Shown piece after piece: positions 1 to 7,960 of a stretch of DNA of 57,753 nucleotides (its first letter is position 1; each line of letters begins with the position of its first letter). The stretch lies in assembly GCF_000720325.1 (NCBI RefSeq), contig NZ_JOJM01000052.1, forward strand, positions 1 through 57,753. The letters run 5' to 3'. Made by a program: the position numbers and the translations under genes. A model generated the notes under the pieces. That model worked only from the letters and a program-made list of their open reading frames with translations. It was not told where the DNA came from and ran no database searches. This stretch comes from Streptomyces sp. NRRL B-1347 (GTDB lineage: Bacteria; Actinomycetota; Actinomycetes; Streptomycetales; Streptomycetaceae).

Positions 1-273
1 CAGCAGCCCCGCGATCGCCCGCAGCAGCGTCGACTTGCCCGACCCGTTCGACCCGATCAACCCGATCGCCTCACCCCGGTACGCGGTGAAACTCACCCCG
101 CGCACCGCGTGCACCTTGCGCACGCCCGGCGACTCGCCCCGCCGCACGATCCGGCTCAGCGCCGCCGTCGCACTGCCCTTCCCCGTCTTCCCGCCGTTCA
201 CCCGGTACACGATGTGCAGCTCGTCGGCGATCACAGTGGGGAGGCGCGTCCCGGCGCCCTTGTCGTCAGCCAC
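1..273 (-). CDS. ABC transporter ATP-binding protein, polysaccharide/teichoic-acid export type (partial, N-terminal end only)
   Basis: About 91 N-terminal codons are present; the gene runs off the left edge. The protein reads toward a Walker A motif (GSNGSGKST) at about residue 80, after an N-terminal lead of roughly 70 residues. That late P-loop is usual for exporters of the TagH/Wzt type, where a short N-terminal extension precedes the nucleotide-binding fold. It should power the permease encoded just upstream. The chosen start is a GTG whose codon overlaps the permease stop by 8 bp (266-273), which suggests translational coupling. Only the N-terminal third is visible, so signature and Walker B motifs cannot be checked. 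Confidence 0.85.
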   Translation of the reverse strand, partial: MADDKGAGTRLPTVIADELHIVYRVNGGKTGKGSATAALSRIVRRGESPGVRKVHAVRGVSFTAYRGEAIGLIGSNGSGKSTLLRAIAGLL

Positions 274-1195
274 GGCCGTACCGCTCCTCTGCCTTCCAGA
301 AGTAGACGAAGCCACCCGCGGCGACGAGCACGGACCAGCCGAGCGCGACTGCCCAGACGTGCGGGGGCAGGTTCTCCGAGCCGTAGCCGTCGATGAGCGC
401 GAAGCGCATCAGGTCCATGAAGATGGCCGCCGGGTTCCACTGGAGGATGTCGGCGATCCACGCCGGCTTGTCCTTCAGCATCACCGGGATGGAGAACATC
501 ACGCCGGACGCGTACATCCACGTGCGCATCACGAACGGCATCAGCTGGGCCAGGTCCGGCGTCTTGCTGCCGAGCCGAGCCATGACCAGGGCGAGCCCCG
601 TGTTGAACAGGAACTGCAGGGCCAGGACCGGGACGATCAGGAGCCAGGAGAGCCGCGGGTAGCTGCCGAAGCCGATGGCCACCACGAACAGCACGATCAT
701 CGAGAACAGCAGCTGCTGGAGCTGCTGGAGCGAGAACGAGATGGGCAGCGAGGCGCGCGGGAAGTGCAGCGCGCGCACCAGGCCGAGGTTACCCGAGATC
801 GCCCGCACGCCCGCCATCACCGAGCTCTGCGTGAAGGTGAACACGAACACGCCCGTGACCAGGAAGGGGATGTACACCTCCCGCGTCATGCCGCGGTCGG
901 CCTTGAGGATCAGGCCGAAGATGAGGAAGTAGACGAGCGCGTTGAGCAGCGGGGTCGCGACCTGCCAGAGCTGGCCGAGCTTGGCCTGGCTGTACTGTGC
1001 GGTCAGCTTCGCCTGCGAGAAGGCGAGGATGAAGTGGCGCCGCCCCCAGAGCTGGCGGACGTACTCCATGAGGCCCGGACGGGCACCGCTGACGGACAGA
1101 CCGTACTTGGCCGCGAGCTCGGCCGGGGAAAGCCCGTCGTCGGGCGACGGTGGCGCGGTCACCGCGACGCCACCGTCCTGCGTTGTCTCACTCAC
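266..1195 (-). CDS. ABC-2 type transporter permease, polysaccharide/teichoic-acid export family
   Basis: 309 aa. A cytoplasmic N-terminal stretch of about 65 residues is followed by six hydrophobic segments, the topology of the ABC-2 permease family (TagG/Wzm-like). The family moves lipid-linked polymers or glycolipids across the membrane. It overlaps the start of its ATPase by 8 bp and lies downstream of a glycosyltransferase and CDP-alcohol enzymes. I infer that it exports the product of this cassette. A gap of about 115 bp separates it from the glycosyltransferase, so it could have its own promoter. The substrate cannot be read from sequence. Confidence 0.88.
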   Translation of the reverse strand: MSETTQDGGVAVTAPPSPDDGLSPAELAAKYGLSVSGARPGLMEYVRQLWGRRHFILAFSQAKLTAQYSQAKLGQLWQVATPLLNALVYFLIFGLILKADRGMTREVYIPFLVTGVFVFTFTQSSVMAGVRAISGNLGLVRALHFPRASLPISFSLQQLQQLLFSMIVLFVVAIGFGSYPRLSWLLIVPVLALQFLFNTGLALVMARLGSKTPDLAQLMPFVMRTWMYASGVMFSIPVMLKDKPAWIADILQWNPAAIFMDLMRFALIDGYGSENLPPHVWAVALGWSVLVAAGGFVYFWKAEERYGRG

Positions 1196-1311
1196 GAGTG
1201 GAAACTTTCGTCTTCAGATGCGCGGCCGGTCGGGCGTAGGCGTGGGCCAGGTCGGGCAGAGGCCGGGCCAGGGACCGGGATACGGCCCGAATGGTCTCAG
1301 ACCAGAGCTTG

Positions 1312-2205
1312 TCAGATGACAGGAGGTCGGCCCAGTCGAGTCAGGCGCCACACCGTACGCCAGCTCATGGGCCTGCGGGGTCCGCACGGGCTGGTCCAGC
1401 CCTCCTTGAAGCCGCCGAACCAGGCCTTCAGGGCGGGCCGCGAGGGGCGCCTGGCCAGGGTCAGGAGCAGCCACACGCCCAGGTACACGGGGACCAGGAG
1501 CGCGGGCAGGTTGCGGCGGGCGAGCCAGACGCGGTTGCGGGCCACCATGCGGTGGTAGACCGCGTGCCGCGACGGCGCCGTGGTGGGGTGGTACAGGACC
1601 ATGTCGGCGCGGTAGTCGATCATCCAGCCCGCGTTCAGGGCCCGCCAGGCGAGGTCGGTCTCCTCGTGGGCGTAGAAGAACTCGTCCGGCAGGCCGCCGA
1701 CCTGTTCCAGGACCTTGGTGCGGACGGCGTTGGCGCCGCCGAGGAACGTCGTCACGCGCGAGGAGCGCATCGGGTCGGACGCGCGCAGCCGCGGCACGTG
1801 CCGGCGCTGGGTGACGCCGGTGTCCGGGTCGGCGATGCGGAAGCTGATGATCCCGAGAGCCGGGTCGGCGGCGAAGGCCTCGCGGCACAGCCGAGCGGTG
1901 TCGGTGTGCGCCAGGAGGCCGTCGTCGTCGAGGAACAGCAGGATGTCGACGTCGGTGCCACCGGGCCCGAAGGCCTCGATGCCGACGTTGCGCCCGCCGG
2001 GGATGCCCAGGTTCTCGGGCAGTTCTATGGTGCGTACGCCCGGCGGGACGTCGGGCACGGGGGCGCCGTTGCCGACGACCACGACCTCGACCGGGTCGCC
2101 GTCCTGCTTGGCGACGGAGTCGAGCAGCGCCCGCAGCTCCTGCGGGCGGTTGCCCATGGTGATGATGACCGCGCCGACCTTCGGCTGCTGTACCGGAGTG
2201 CTCAC
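1312..2205 (-). CDS. GT2-family glycosyltransferase
   Basis: 297 aa from a GTG start. The N-terminal GT-A fold is visible: VGAVIITMGNRP near residue 10, an acidic FLDDDG motif near residue 95 for metal-nucleotide-sugar binding, GGANAVR, then EETDLAWRA, the position of the catalytic base in GT2 enzymes. The C-terminus carries a hydrophobic segment (LLVPVYLGVWLLL) that may anchor it to the membrane. It overlaps the preceding CDP-alcohol phosphotransferase stop by 4 bp (2202-2205), which fixes the start. It probably adds a sugar to the lipid or polymer built by this operon; donor and acceptor are unknown. Rhamnosyl- or galactofuranosyl-type transfer is possible. Confidence 0.9.
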   Translation of the reverse strand: MSTPVQQPKVGAVIITMGNRPQELRALLDSVAKQDGDPVEVVVVGNGAPVPDVPPGVRTIELPENLGIPGGRNVGIEAFGPGGTDVDILLFLDDDGLLAHTDTARLCREAFAADPALGIISFRIADPDTGVTQRRHVPRLRASDPMRSSRVTTFLGGANAVRTKVLEQVGGLPDEFFYAHEETDLAWRALNAGWMIDYRADMVLYHPTTAPSRHAVYHRMVARNRVWLARRNLPALLVPVYLGVWLLLTLARRPSRPALKAWFGGFKEGWTSPCGPRRPMSWRTVWRLTRLGRPPVI

Positions 2206-2981
2206 TTCAGCCTGCTCGAGGCGAGGATGGACACCAGGTGCAGCACCGTCTGCAGGAGCGCGATCCCGGCGAGCACGGCGACGCCGAGGCGGGAGAAGAA
2301 CAGGTCGCCCCGGGCCGAGTCCACGATCGCCAGGACCAGAATCAGCAGGGACGCCTCGATCCCGAGGATCAGCCGGTGGAACTTCAGCGCGGCCGCTGCC
2401 CTGCGGGCGAACGCCACGCCGGACGAGCGCGGCACGGACGCCGACTCCTGGACCGGCGGCAGGCCCTGCTGGTGCCGGGCGACGGCGACGAGGTCCGTCT
2501 CGGCCTTGATCAGGATGGCGCCGAGCGCGGCGAGCGTGCCGAGAAAGGCCCACAGCCAGTCGATCCGCCCCGAGCCCCACAGGTCGGCGGCGCGCAGGCC
2601 GAAGCCGACCAGGACCGCGGCGTCGCACAGATAGGCGCCGACCCGGTCCAGGTACACCCCGCCCATGGAGTACTGCTTGCGCCAGCGGGCGATCTCGCCG
2701 TCGACGCAGTCGAGCAGCAGGTAGAGCTGCACCGCGACGACGCCGAGCACGGCTCCCGCAATGCCCGGCACCAGGAGGGCCGGGGCCGCGAGCACGCCCG
2801 CGACGGTCATCAGGTACGTCAGCTGATTGGGCGTGATCCTGGTGTTCACCAGGTACCGGTCGCAGCGCAGCGAGATCTCCCGCATGTACAGGCGTCCCGC
2901 CCAGTGCTCACCGCTGCGCCGGTCCTTCACCCCCGCGGGGTGAACGACGGGCCGGAGTTCAGCTACCGATGGCCTTGGCAT
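2202..2981 (-). CDS. CDP-alcohol phosphatidyltransferase family protein with altered active-site motif
   Basis: 259 aa with several membrane segments. The family motif DxxDGxxAR(x8)GxxxDxxxD is present as DCVDGEIAR (D91, D94) and YLD (D112), but the fourth aspartate, four residues after D112, is alanine (A116). In characterised members that aspartate acts as the catalytic base. The enzyme family transfers a phospho-alcohol from a CDP-alcohol to a second alcohol within the membrane. The gene overlaps its upstream neighbour by 23 bp and its downstream one by 4 bp, so it is in the middle of the operon. Either another residue serves as base or the protein is a non-catalytic partner of the paralogue at 4760-6562. 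Confidence 0.88.
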   Translation of the reverse strand: MPRPSVAELRPVVHPAGVKDRRSGEHWAGRLYMREISLRCDRYLVNTRITPNQLTYLMTVAGVLAAPALLVPGIAGAVLGVVAVQLYLLLDCVDGEIARWRKQYSMGGVYLDRVGAYLCDAAVLVGFGLRAADLWGSGRIDWLWAFLGTLAALGAILIKAETDLVAVARHQQGLPPVQESASVPRSSGVAFARRAAAALKFHRLILGIEASLLILVLAIVDSARGDLFFSRLGVAVLAGIALLQTVLHLVSILASSRLK

Positions 2982-4023
2982 AGTCGGCGTATGCGTCCTT
3001 GATCTGGTCGGTGTTCAGATTGAGGTGCTCGAGGATCGTGTAGCGGCCCGGCCGGGTCTGCGGCGCGTACTCCACGACCTGGACGAACTCGTCCACGGTG
3101 AAGCCGATCTCCTCCGGCAGGACGGGCAGGCCGTGGCGGCGCAGCACCTCGGCCATGTACGCCGACTCCTCGCGGGCACCGCGCAGGTGCATCGCGAAGG
3201 CGGCGCCGAGGCCGCACTGCTCGCCGTGGCTCGCCGCGCGCTTCGGGAACAGCAGGTCGAAGGCGTGGTTGATCTCGTGGCAGGCGCCCGATGCCGGGCG
3301 GGAGTCGCCCGAGACGGACATGGCGATGCCGGTGAGGACCAGGCCCTCGGCGAGCACCTGGAGGAAGCCGTCGTCGCCGACGCCTCCGGGGTGACGCAGG
3401 ACCGCCTCGCCGGCCTGGCGCGCCATCGCGGCGGCGAGGCCGTCGATGTCCTCGCCGCGCTCGCGGGCGGCGAGTTCCCAGTCCCGGATCGCGGAGATGT
3501 TGGACAGGGCGTCGCCGATGCCGGAGCGGACGAAGCGGACCGGGGCCTCGCGGATGACGTCGAGGTCGATGACGACCGCGATCGGGTTCGGCACGCCGTA
3601 CGAGCCGCGGCCCGCGTCGTTGTCGAGGGTCGCCACGGGCGAGCACAGGCCGTCGTGCGACAGGTTCGTCGCGACGGCGACCAGCGGCAGGCCGACGCGC
3701 GCCGCGGCGAACTTGGCGCAGTCGATGATCTTGCCGCCGCCGAGGCCGACGACCGCGTCGTAGCGGCCCTTCTTCATGGCGTCGGCGAGCTTGATGGCGT
3801 CATCGAGCGTGCCGCCGCCCACCGGGAACCACTCGGCGTTCGGCAGCGAAGGGGCGAGGCGCTCGCGCAGGACCGCGCCGGAGCCGCCGCTGATGGCGAC
3901 GGCGAGCTTGCCGGTCGACGAGCAGATCCTCTGGTCGGCGAGGACACCGGCCAGGTCGTTCAACGCCCCCGGCCGGATGTCGACGACGACCGGCGAGGGG
4001 ATGAGCCTCGTCAGTACTGGCAC
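2959..4023 (-). CDS. Iron-containing alcohol dehydrogenase family protein, glycerol-1-phosphate dehydrogenase (AraM/EgsA)-like
   Basis: 354 aa, the size of AraM/EgsA enzymes, which reduce dihydroxyacetone phosphate to sn-glycerol-1-phosphate. A glycine-rich nucleotide site (GLGGGKIIDCAK) lies near residues 93-104 and the NLSHDG segment near 120. Likely metal ligands are D171 (GDALSNISAIRDW), H249 (CHEINH) and H266 (SHGEQCGLG), spaced as in that family. It sits between a cytidylyltransferase-like gene (13-bp overlap) and a CDP-alcohol phosphotransferase (23-bp overlap). The natural reading is that it supplies a polyol phosphate for CDP activation. The exact substrate is inferred; other dehydroquinate-synthase-fold activities cannot be excluded. 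Confidence 0.87.
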   Translation of the reverse strand: MPVLTRLIPSPVVVDIRPGALNDLAGVLADQRICSSTGKLAVAISGGSGAVLRERLAPSLPNAEWFPVGGGTLDDAIKLADAMKKGRYDAVVGLGGGKIIDCAKFAAARVGLPLVAVATNLSHDGLCSPVATLDNDAGRGSYGVPNPIAVVIDLDVIREAPVRFVRSGIGDALSNISAIRDWELAARERGEDIDGLAAAMARQAGEAVLRHPGGVGDDGFLQVLAEGLVLTGIAMSVSGDSRPASGACHEINHAFDLLFPKRAASHGEQCGLGAAFAMHLRGAREESAYMAEVLRRHGLPVLPEEIGFTVDEFVQVVEYAPQTRPGRYTILEHLNLNTDQIKDAYADYAKAIGS

Positions 4024-4763
4024 GCGATCTCACGTCCCTTGGCGAGGTCGTCGTGGTTGTCGATCTCGACCCACGTGACGTCGCCGATGGGCGCGACGTC
4101 GACCTTGAAGCCGCGGTTGACGAGCTCCTGGTAGCCGTCCTCGTAGTACAGGTCGGGGTCGCGCTCGAAGGTGGCCTTCAGGGCGTCGGCGAGCTCCTCG
4201 GCGGCCTCGCCCTCGATGAGGGTGACGCCGATGTACTCACCGGTGGCCTCGGCCGGGTCCATCAGCTTGGTGATCTTCTGGACGCCCTTCTCGGGGTCCA
4301 CGACGACCTTCATCTCCTCGTCGGCGAGGTTCTTCACCGTGTCGAGGGCGAGGATGATCTTCTTGCCGTCGCCGCGGGCGGCGAGCAGCGTCTTCTCGAC
4401 GGAGACCGGGTGCACGGTGTCGCCGTTGGCGAGGATCACGCTGTGCTTGAGGGCGTCACGGCCGCACCACAGGGAGTAGGCGTTGTTCCACTCCTCGGCC
4501 TTGTCGTTGTCGATGAGGGTGAGCTTGAGGCCGTACTTCGCCTCGAGCGCTTCCTTGCGGTCGTAGACGGCTTCCTTGCGGTAGCCGACGATGATCGCGA
4601 CCTCGGTCAGGCCGATCTCGGCGAAGTTCTTCAGGGTGAGGTCGAGGACGGCCAGCTCGTTCTCGGTTCCCTCGCCCACCACGGGCACCAGCGCCTTGGG
4701 CAGCGTTTCGGTGTAGGGACGCAGACGCCGGCCGGCGCCGGCGGCCAGGACGAGGCCGATCAT
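4011..4763 (-). CDS. NTP transferase family protein, LicC-like phospho-alcohol cytidylyltransferase
   Basis: 250 aa. The N-terminus has the nucleotidyltransferase signature LAAGAGRRLRP followed by LPKALVPV, and NGDTV near residue 133 supplies the metal-binding aspartate. The EEWNNAYSLW segment is reminiscent of choline-phosphate cytidylyltransferases such as LicC, in which aromatic residues bind the alcohol. The expected reaction is CTP plus alcohol phosphate giving CDP-alcohol plus pyrophosphate in the cytoplasm. It overlaps the downstream dehydrogenase gene by 13 bp and the upstream CDP-alcohol transferase by 4 bp (ATGA), so the three are translated as a unit. A sugar-1-phosphate substrate is the main alternative. 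Confidence 0.88.
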   Translation of the reverse strand: MIGLVLAAGAGRRLRPYTETLPKALVPVVGEGTENELAVLDLTLKNFAEIGLTEVAIIVGYRKEAVYDRKEALEAKYGLKLTLIDNDKAEEWNNAYSLWCGRDALKHSVILANGDTVHPVSVEKTLLAARGDGKKIILALDTVKNLADEEMKVVVDPEKGVQKITKLMDPAEATGEYIGVTLIEGEAAEELADALKATFERDPDLYYEDGYQELVNRGFKVDVAPIGDVTWVEIDNHDDLAKGREIACQY

Positions 4764-6562
4764 GCGGGTTCTCCTTCATCGTGTACGGCGGGTGCGCCGC
4801 GGTTGTGCGCGGTCACCCAGAAGCGGATGCTCTCGACGAGCACCACGAGTGCCACGGCCACGGCGAGCGCCGTGAGCGCGACGGTGAAATCTGTGTTTGT
4901 CAGCAGGGCGGCGGCGACGGTGACCGCGAAGGTCCTGCCCTCGTGCCCGCCGATCACCCGCGCCAGCCAGCGCGGCGGCGCGACGACACCGCGAATGCGG
5001 TACACGGTGTCGTAGTGATGGTAGGCGACCGCGGCCACCAGGCCGAAAGCCGCGGGAAGGGCTCCGTTCACGTCCGCTTTGGCCGCCAGTACCAGGACGG
5101 TGCCGTATTCGGCGGCGCGGAGGAAGGGGGGGACGAGCCAGTCGAGGGGGCCCTTGAGGGGGCGCGCGACGGCCAGACCCGAGGTGATCACGTACCCGGC
5201 GGCGGCGACGACCGGCCACGGGCTGCCGAAGGACGTGAGGGCCGAGGTGGCGACGACGGCCGCGCCGCCCGCGAAGGCGAGCACGGGGGCCAGCGCCGGG
5301 ATGCCCCGCAGGGTGGCGAGCGCGCCCGCGAAGGGCCCGGTGTCGGCGAGGTCGGCCAGGGCCGTGGCGGCCCGGTCGGTGCGCTTCGCCTTGCGGGTCA
5401 GGGAGCGCAGGACGCGGCCCGCGGTGGTGTAGCAGGCGGCGAGCCCGCAGCCGATCAGGAGCACGACGAAGGTGACGCGCGGGGTGGTGAGCGCGGTCAG
5501 TACGGCGATCAGGGCCCAGCGCTCCCCGATGGGCAGGACGATCATCCGGCGCGCCCACACCGTCCAGCCTCGGCTGTCGAGCTTGTCGGAGAGGGCGGCG
5601 GTGGGGCTGGTGTTCGCGGTCGCGTCGTGGTTGGCCTCGTTGAACGAGAAGTCCACGACGTGGCGGCAGGTCTGCAGGATCATCGCGCCGAGCGCGAGGG
5701 CCCAGACGTCATCGCCGCCGCGGGCGGCGCCGAGGGCGAGGCCCGCGTAGTACGCGTACTCCTTGGCCCGGTCGAAGGTCGCGTCCAGCCAGGCGCCGAG
5801 CGTCGAGTACTGCAGGGAGTAGCGGGCGAGCTGGCCGTCCGTGCAGTCCAGGACGAAGGAGAACAGGAGCAGCAGTCCGGCGGCGACGAAGCCGCCGCGG
5901 GTGCCGGTGGCCGCGCAGCCCGCCGCGATCAGGGCGACGAGCAGCGAGGCGGTGGTGACCTGGTTCGGGGTGAGGCCGCGCCGGGCGCACCAGCGCGCGA
6001 GGTAGCGCGAGTACGGGCTGATGCAGTACGTGGTGAAGAAGCCGTCCCTGGCCTTGACCGCGCTGCGCAGACGTACGGCCTCGTCGTCGACGGCGGCGAC
6101 GGCCTGGCGGGCGGCGTTGCGGGTCTCGGGGTCGGCGGGCACGGCCGCGACGAGGGTGCCGAGCTCGGGCCGGTACACGTCGACGTCGGCGGCTTCGAGG
6201 GCCTGGGCGAGCTGGTCGGGCACGGCGTCCGGCACGACCGCGACGGTCCCGGCGGCGCCCGCGCCGACGGCCGTGCGCAGCGCGCGCGTGAGCGCCCCGC
6301 GGGCCTCGGGCTTGACGGTGACGGCGCCGGGCACGGCGGCCGCGGCGAAGCGCGGGTCGGTCAGGCCGAGGCGCAGGGCGTGCACGTGACCGACGAAGCG
6401 GGTGTCGACGACGGCGACGCGCTGGTCCGCGGGGACGGCCCGCACGAGCGTCTCGGCGTCGGCCGCGTCCCTGGCGGTCCGCACGTCGAAGCCCAGGGAC
6501 CGCAGATCGCCTTCGAGGGGCGAGCCGGGCACCGGCTGGCCGGTGAGGATGGCGGTCGACAG
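4760..6562 (-). CDS. CDP-alcohol phosphatidyltransferase fusion protein (DUF5941-type C-terminus)
   Basis: About 600 aa in three parts: an N-terminal soluble alpha/beta region (residues 1-180), a membrane CDP-alcohol phosphotransferase core with the full motif (D239, D242, D260, D264; DCTDGQLAR), and a C-terminal multi-spanning region that resembles what is annotated as DUF5941 in streptomycetes. It heads the minus-strand cassette and overlaps the nucleotidyltransferase by 4 bp. The start is uncertain. AAGGAG lies 10 bases before a CTG codon at 6562 (LSTAILTG), which I prefer. An ATG at 6649 would add 29 residues rich in Arg and Pro that look non-coding, and a GTG at 6532 is also in frame. 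Confidence 0.85.
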   Translation of the reverse strand: MSTAILTGQPVPGSPLEGDLRSLGFDVRTARDAADAETLVRAVPADQRVAVVDTRFVGHVHALRLGLTDPRFAAAAVPGAVTVKPEARGALTRALRTAVGAGAAGTVAVVPDAVPDQLAQALEAADVDVYRPELGTLVAAVPADPETRNAARQAVAAVDDEAVRLRSAVKARDGFFTTYCISPYSRYLARWCARRGLTPNQVTTASLLVALIAAGCAATGTRGGFVAAGLLLLFSFVLDCTDGQLARYSLQYSTLGAWLDATFDRAKEYAYYAGLALGAARGGDDVWALALGAMILQTCRHVVDFSFNEANHDATANTSPTAALSDKLDSRGWTVWARRMIVLPIGERWALIAVLTALTTPRVTFVVLLIGCGLAACYTTAGRVLRSLTRKAKRTDRAATALADLADTGPFAGALATLRGIPALAPVLAFAGGAAVVATSALTSFGSPWPVVAAAGYVITSGLAVARPLKGPLDWLVPPFLRAAEYGTVLVLAAKADVNGALPAAFGLVAAVAYHHYDTVYRIRGVVAPPRWLARVIGGHEGRTFAVTVAAALLTNTDFTVALTALAVAVALVVLVESIRFWVTAHNRGAPAVHDEGEPA

Positions 6563-6837
6563 GACGAACTCACTCCTTGATTCCCGGCGCGGCTCGCGCG
6601 GGCACGTGCGTGACGGGGGGCGCCCTCGCCGGATGCGGCCGGGCGGCATGTCGGCAGAGGCTATCGGATGATGGGAAGCAGGCGTTCACCGCCCGTTCAC
6701 GCCCCGATCAGCCCGATCTGCAGGGGGCTCCAGGGGCCGCTTCGCCTCTGATCGCCACGATCATCATCGTCGATGGCGGGCCGCGGCCACAAACCGCGCG
6801 GTACCGAACCGCACAAGCCCGCCTAAGGTGGACGCCC
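6563..6837. other. Divergent intergenic region between the surface-polymer cassette and galE
   Basis: 275 bp that must hold promoters for both directions. On the plus strand TAAGGT (6824-6829) sits 8 bases before the galE ATG and could be a -10 element of a leaderless transcript, but the same bases also form an AAGGTGG Shine-Dalgarno-like run, so the two readings compete. I see no clear -35 and no further gene. Confidence 0.4.
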
Positions 6838-7827
6838 ATGACGTGGCTGATCACAGGTGGAGCGGGATATATCGGGGCACACGTGGCGCGGGCCCTGGCC
6901 GGCGCCGGAGAGCGGGTGGTCGCCCTCGACGACGTGTCGTCCGGGATACCGGACCGGCTGCCCGCGGAGATCCCTCTCGTCCGGGGTTCCTCGCTCGACG
7001 GCGAGCTGCTCGCCGGGGTGCTCGCGGAGCACGCGGTGACGGGTGTGGTGCATCTGGCGGCGCGCAAGCAGGTCGGCGAGTCCGTGGCGCAGCCGCTGCG
7101 TTACTACCGGGAGAACGTCGGGGGTTTGGTGACGCTCCTGGACGCGGTGGCCGCGGCCGGGGTCCGGCGGTTCGTCTTCTCCTCGTCGGCCGCGGTGTAC
7201 GGGGATCCGCCGGCGGCCGGGCTGATCTCCGAGGCCACCCCGTGCGCGCCGGTCAGCCCGTACGGCGAGACGAAGCTGGCCGGGGAGTGGCTGGTCCGGG
7301 CCGCCGGGCGGGCGCACGGGATCACCACGACCTGCCTCAGGTACTTCAACGTGGCGGGCTCCGCCGCGCCCGAGCTCGCGGACACCGGGGTCTTCAACGT
7401 GGTCCCGATGGTCTTCGACCGGCTCACGCGCGGCGAGGCCCCGCGCGTCTTCGGCACCGACCACCCCACGCCGGACGGCACCTGCGTGCGCGACTACGTG
7501 CACGTGACGGACCTGGCCGGGGCGCACCTCGCGGCCGCCCGCAGGGCCGCCGCCCCCGGCACCGATCTGACGGTGAACATCGGCCGCGGCGAAGGCGTTT
7601 CCGTCCGCGAACTCCTGACCGTCATCGCCGAGGTCACCGGGGACACCCGCGCGCCGCTCGTGGAGCCGCGCCGGGCGGGTGACGCGCCGCGCGCGGTCGC
7701 GGACGTCCGCCTGGCGGCGCGCGAGCTGGGCTTCACGGCCGGGCTCGGGGTGCGCGAGATGGTGACGTCGGCATGGGCGGGCTGGTGCCTGCGCCATCCG
7801 GAGGCGGGACCCGCCCGGCCCGTCTGA
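6838..7827 (+). CDS. galE: UDP-glucose 4-epimerase
   Basis: 329 aa extended short-chain dehydrogenase. The NAD-binding TGGAGYIG is at residues 6-13, SSS at 115-117 and the catalytic YGETK pair at Y142/K146, all in the expected places. RYFNVAGS and RDYVHVTDLA are typical of GalE. It interconverts UDP-glucose and UDP-galactose in the cytoplasm. The ATG start puts the Rossmann strand immediately at the N-terminus as in the family. It is transcribed away from the surface-polymer cassette and could supply that pathway with UDP-galactose; this link is inference. The protein is of normal length. Confidence 0.93.
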   Translation: MTWLITGGAGYIGAHVARALAGAGERVVALDDVSSGIPDRLPAEIPLVRGSSLDGELLAGVLAEHAVTGVVHLAARKQVGESVAQPLRYYRENVGGLVTLLDAVAAAGVRRFVFSSSAAVYGDPPAAGLISEATPCAPVSPYGETKLAGEWLVRAAGRAHGITTTCLRYFNVAGSAAPELADTGVFNVVPMVFDRLTRGEAPRVFGTDHPTPDGTCVRDYVHVTDLAGAHLAAARRAAAPGTDLTVNIGRGEGVSVRELLTVIAEVTGDTRAPLVEPRRAGDAPRAVADVRLAARELGFTAGLGVREMVTSAWAGWCLRHPEAGPARPV

Positions 7828-7854
7828 CGCGGCCCGTTTTCGCAGGCCAGCGCA

Positions 7855-7887
7855 TATGACAACGGTGTTCACGATCGCGTTGCCAGA
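7855..7887. promoter_or_regulatory. Candidate operator upstream of the cation efflux gene
   Basis: An imperfect inverted repeat with 10-bp arms (TATGACAACG and CGTTGCCAGA, 8 of 10 paired) and a 13-bp spacer lies about 75 bases before the CDF start. Its position between galE and a metal exporter suggests a metal-responsive or other dimeric repressor site. No regulator is adjacent, so assignment is speculative. Confidence 0.3.
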
Positions 7888-7960
7888 TACCCCCCACCCG
7901 TAGTTCACTGTGATCGTCGCCATGGGGCGGCGGCACCCTACGGATCCGGAGGACCACGCG

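Noticed and set aside
35..1558. A 507-codon plus-strand ORF over the exporter genes
   Set aside because: Antisense to a clear ABC-2 permease; composition is a frame shadow.
7910..7960. Upstream GTG/ATG starts for the CDF gene
   Set aside because: They lack ribosome-binding sites, whereas the ATG at 7961 has GGAGG at ideal distance and gives the His-rich family N-terminus.
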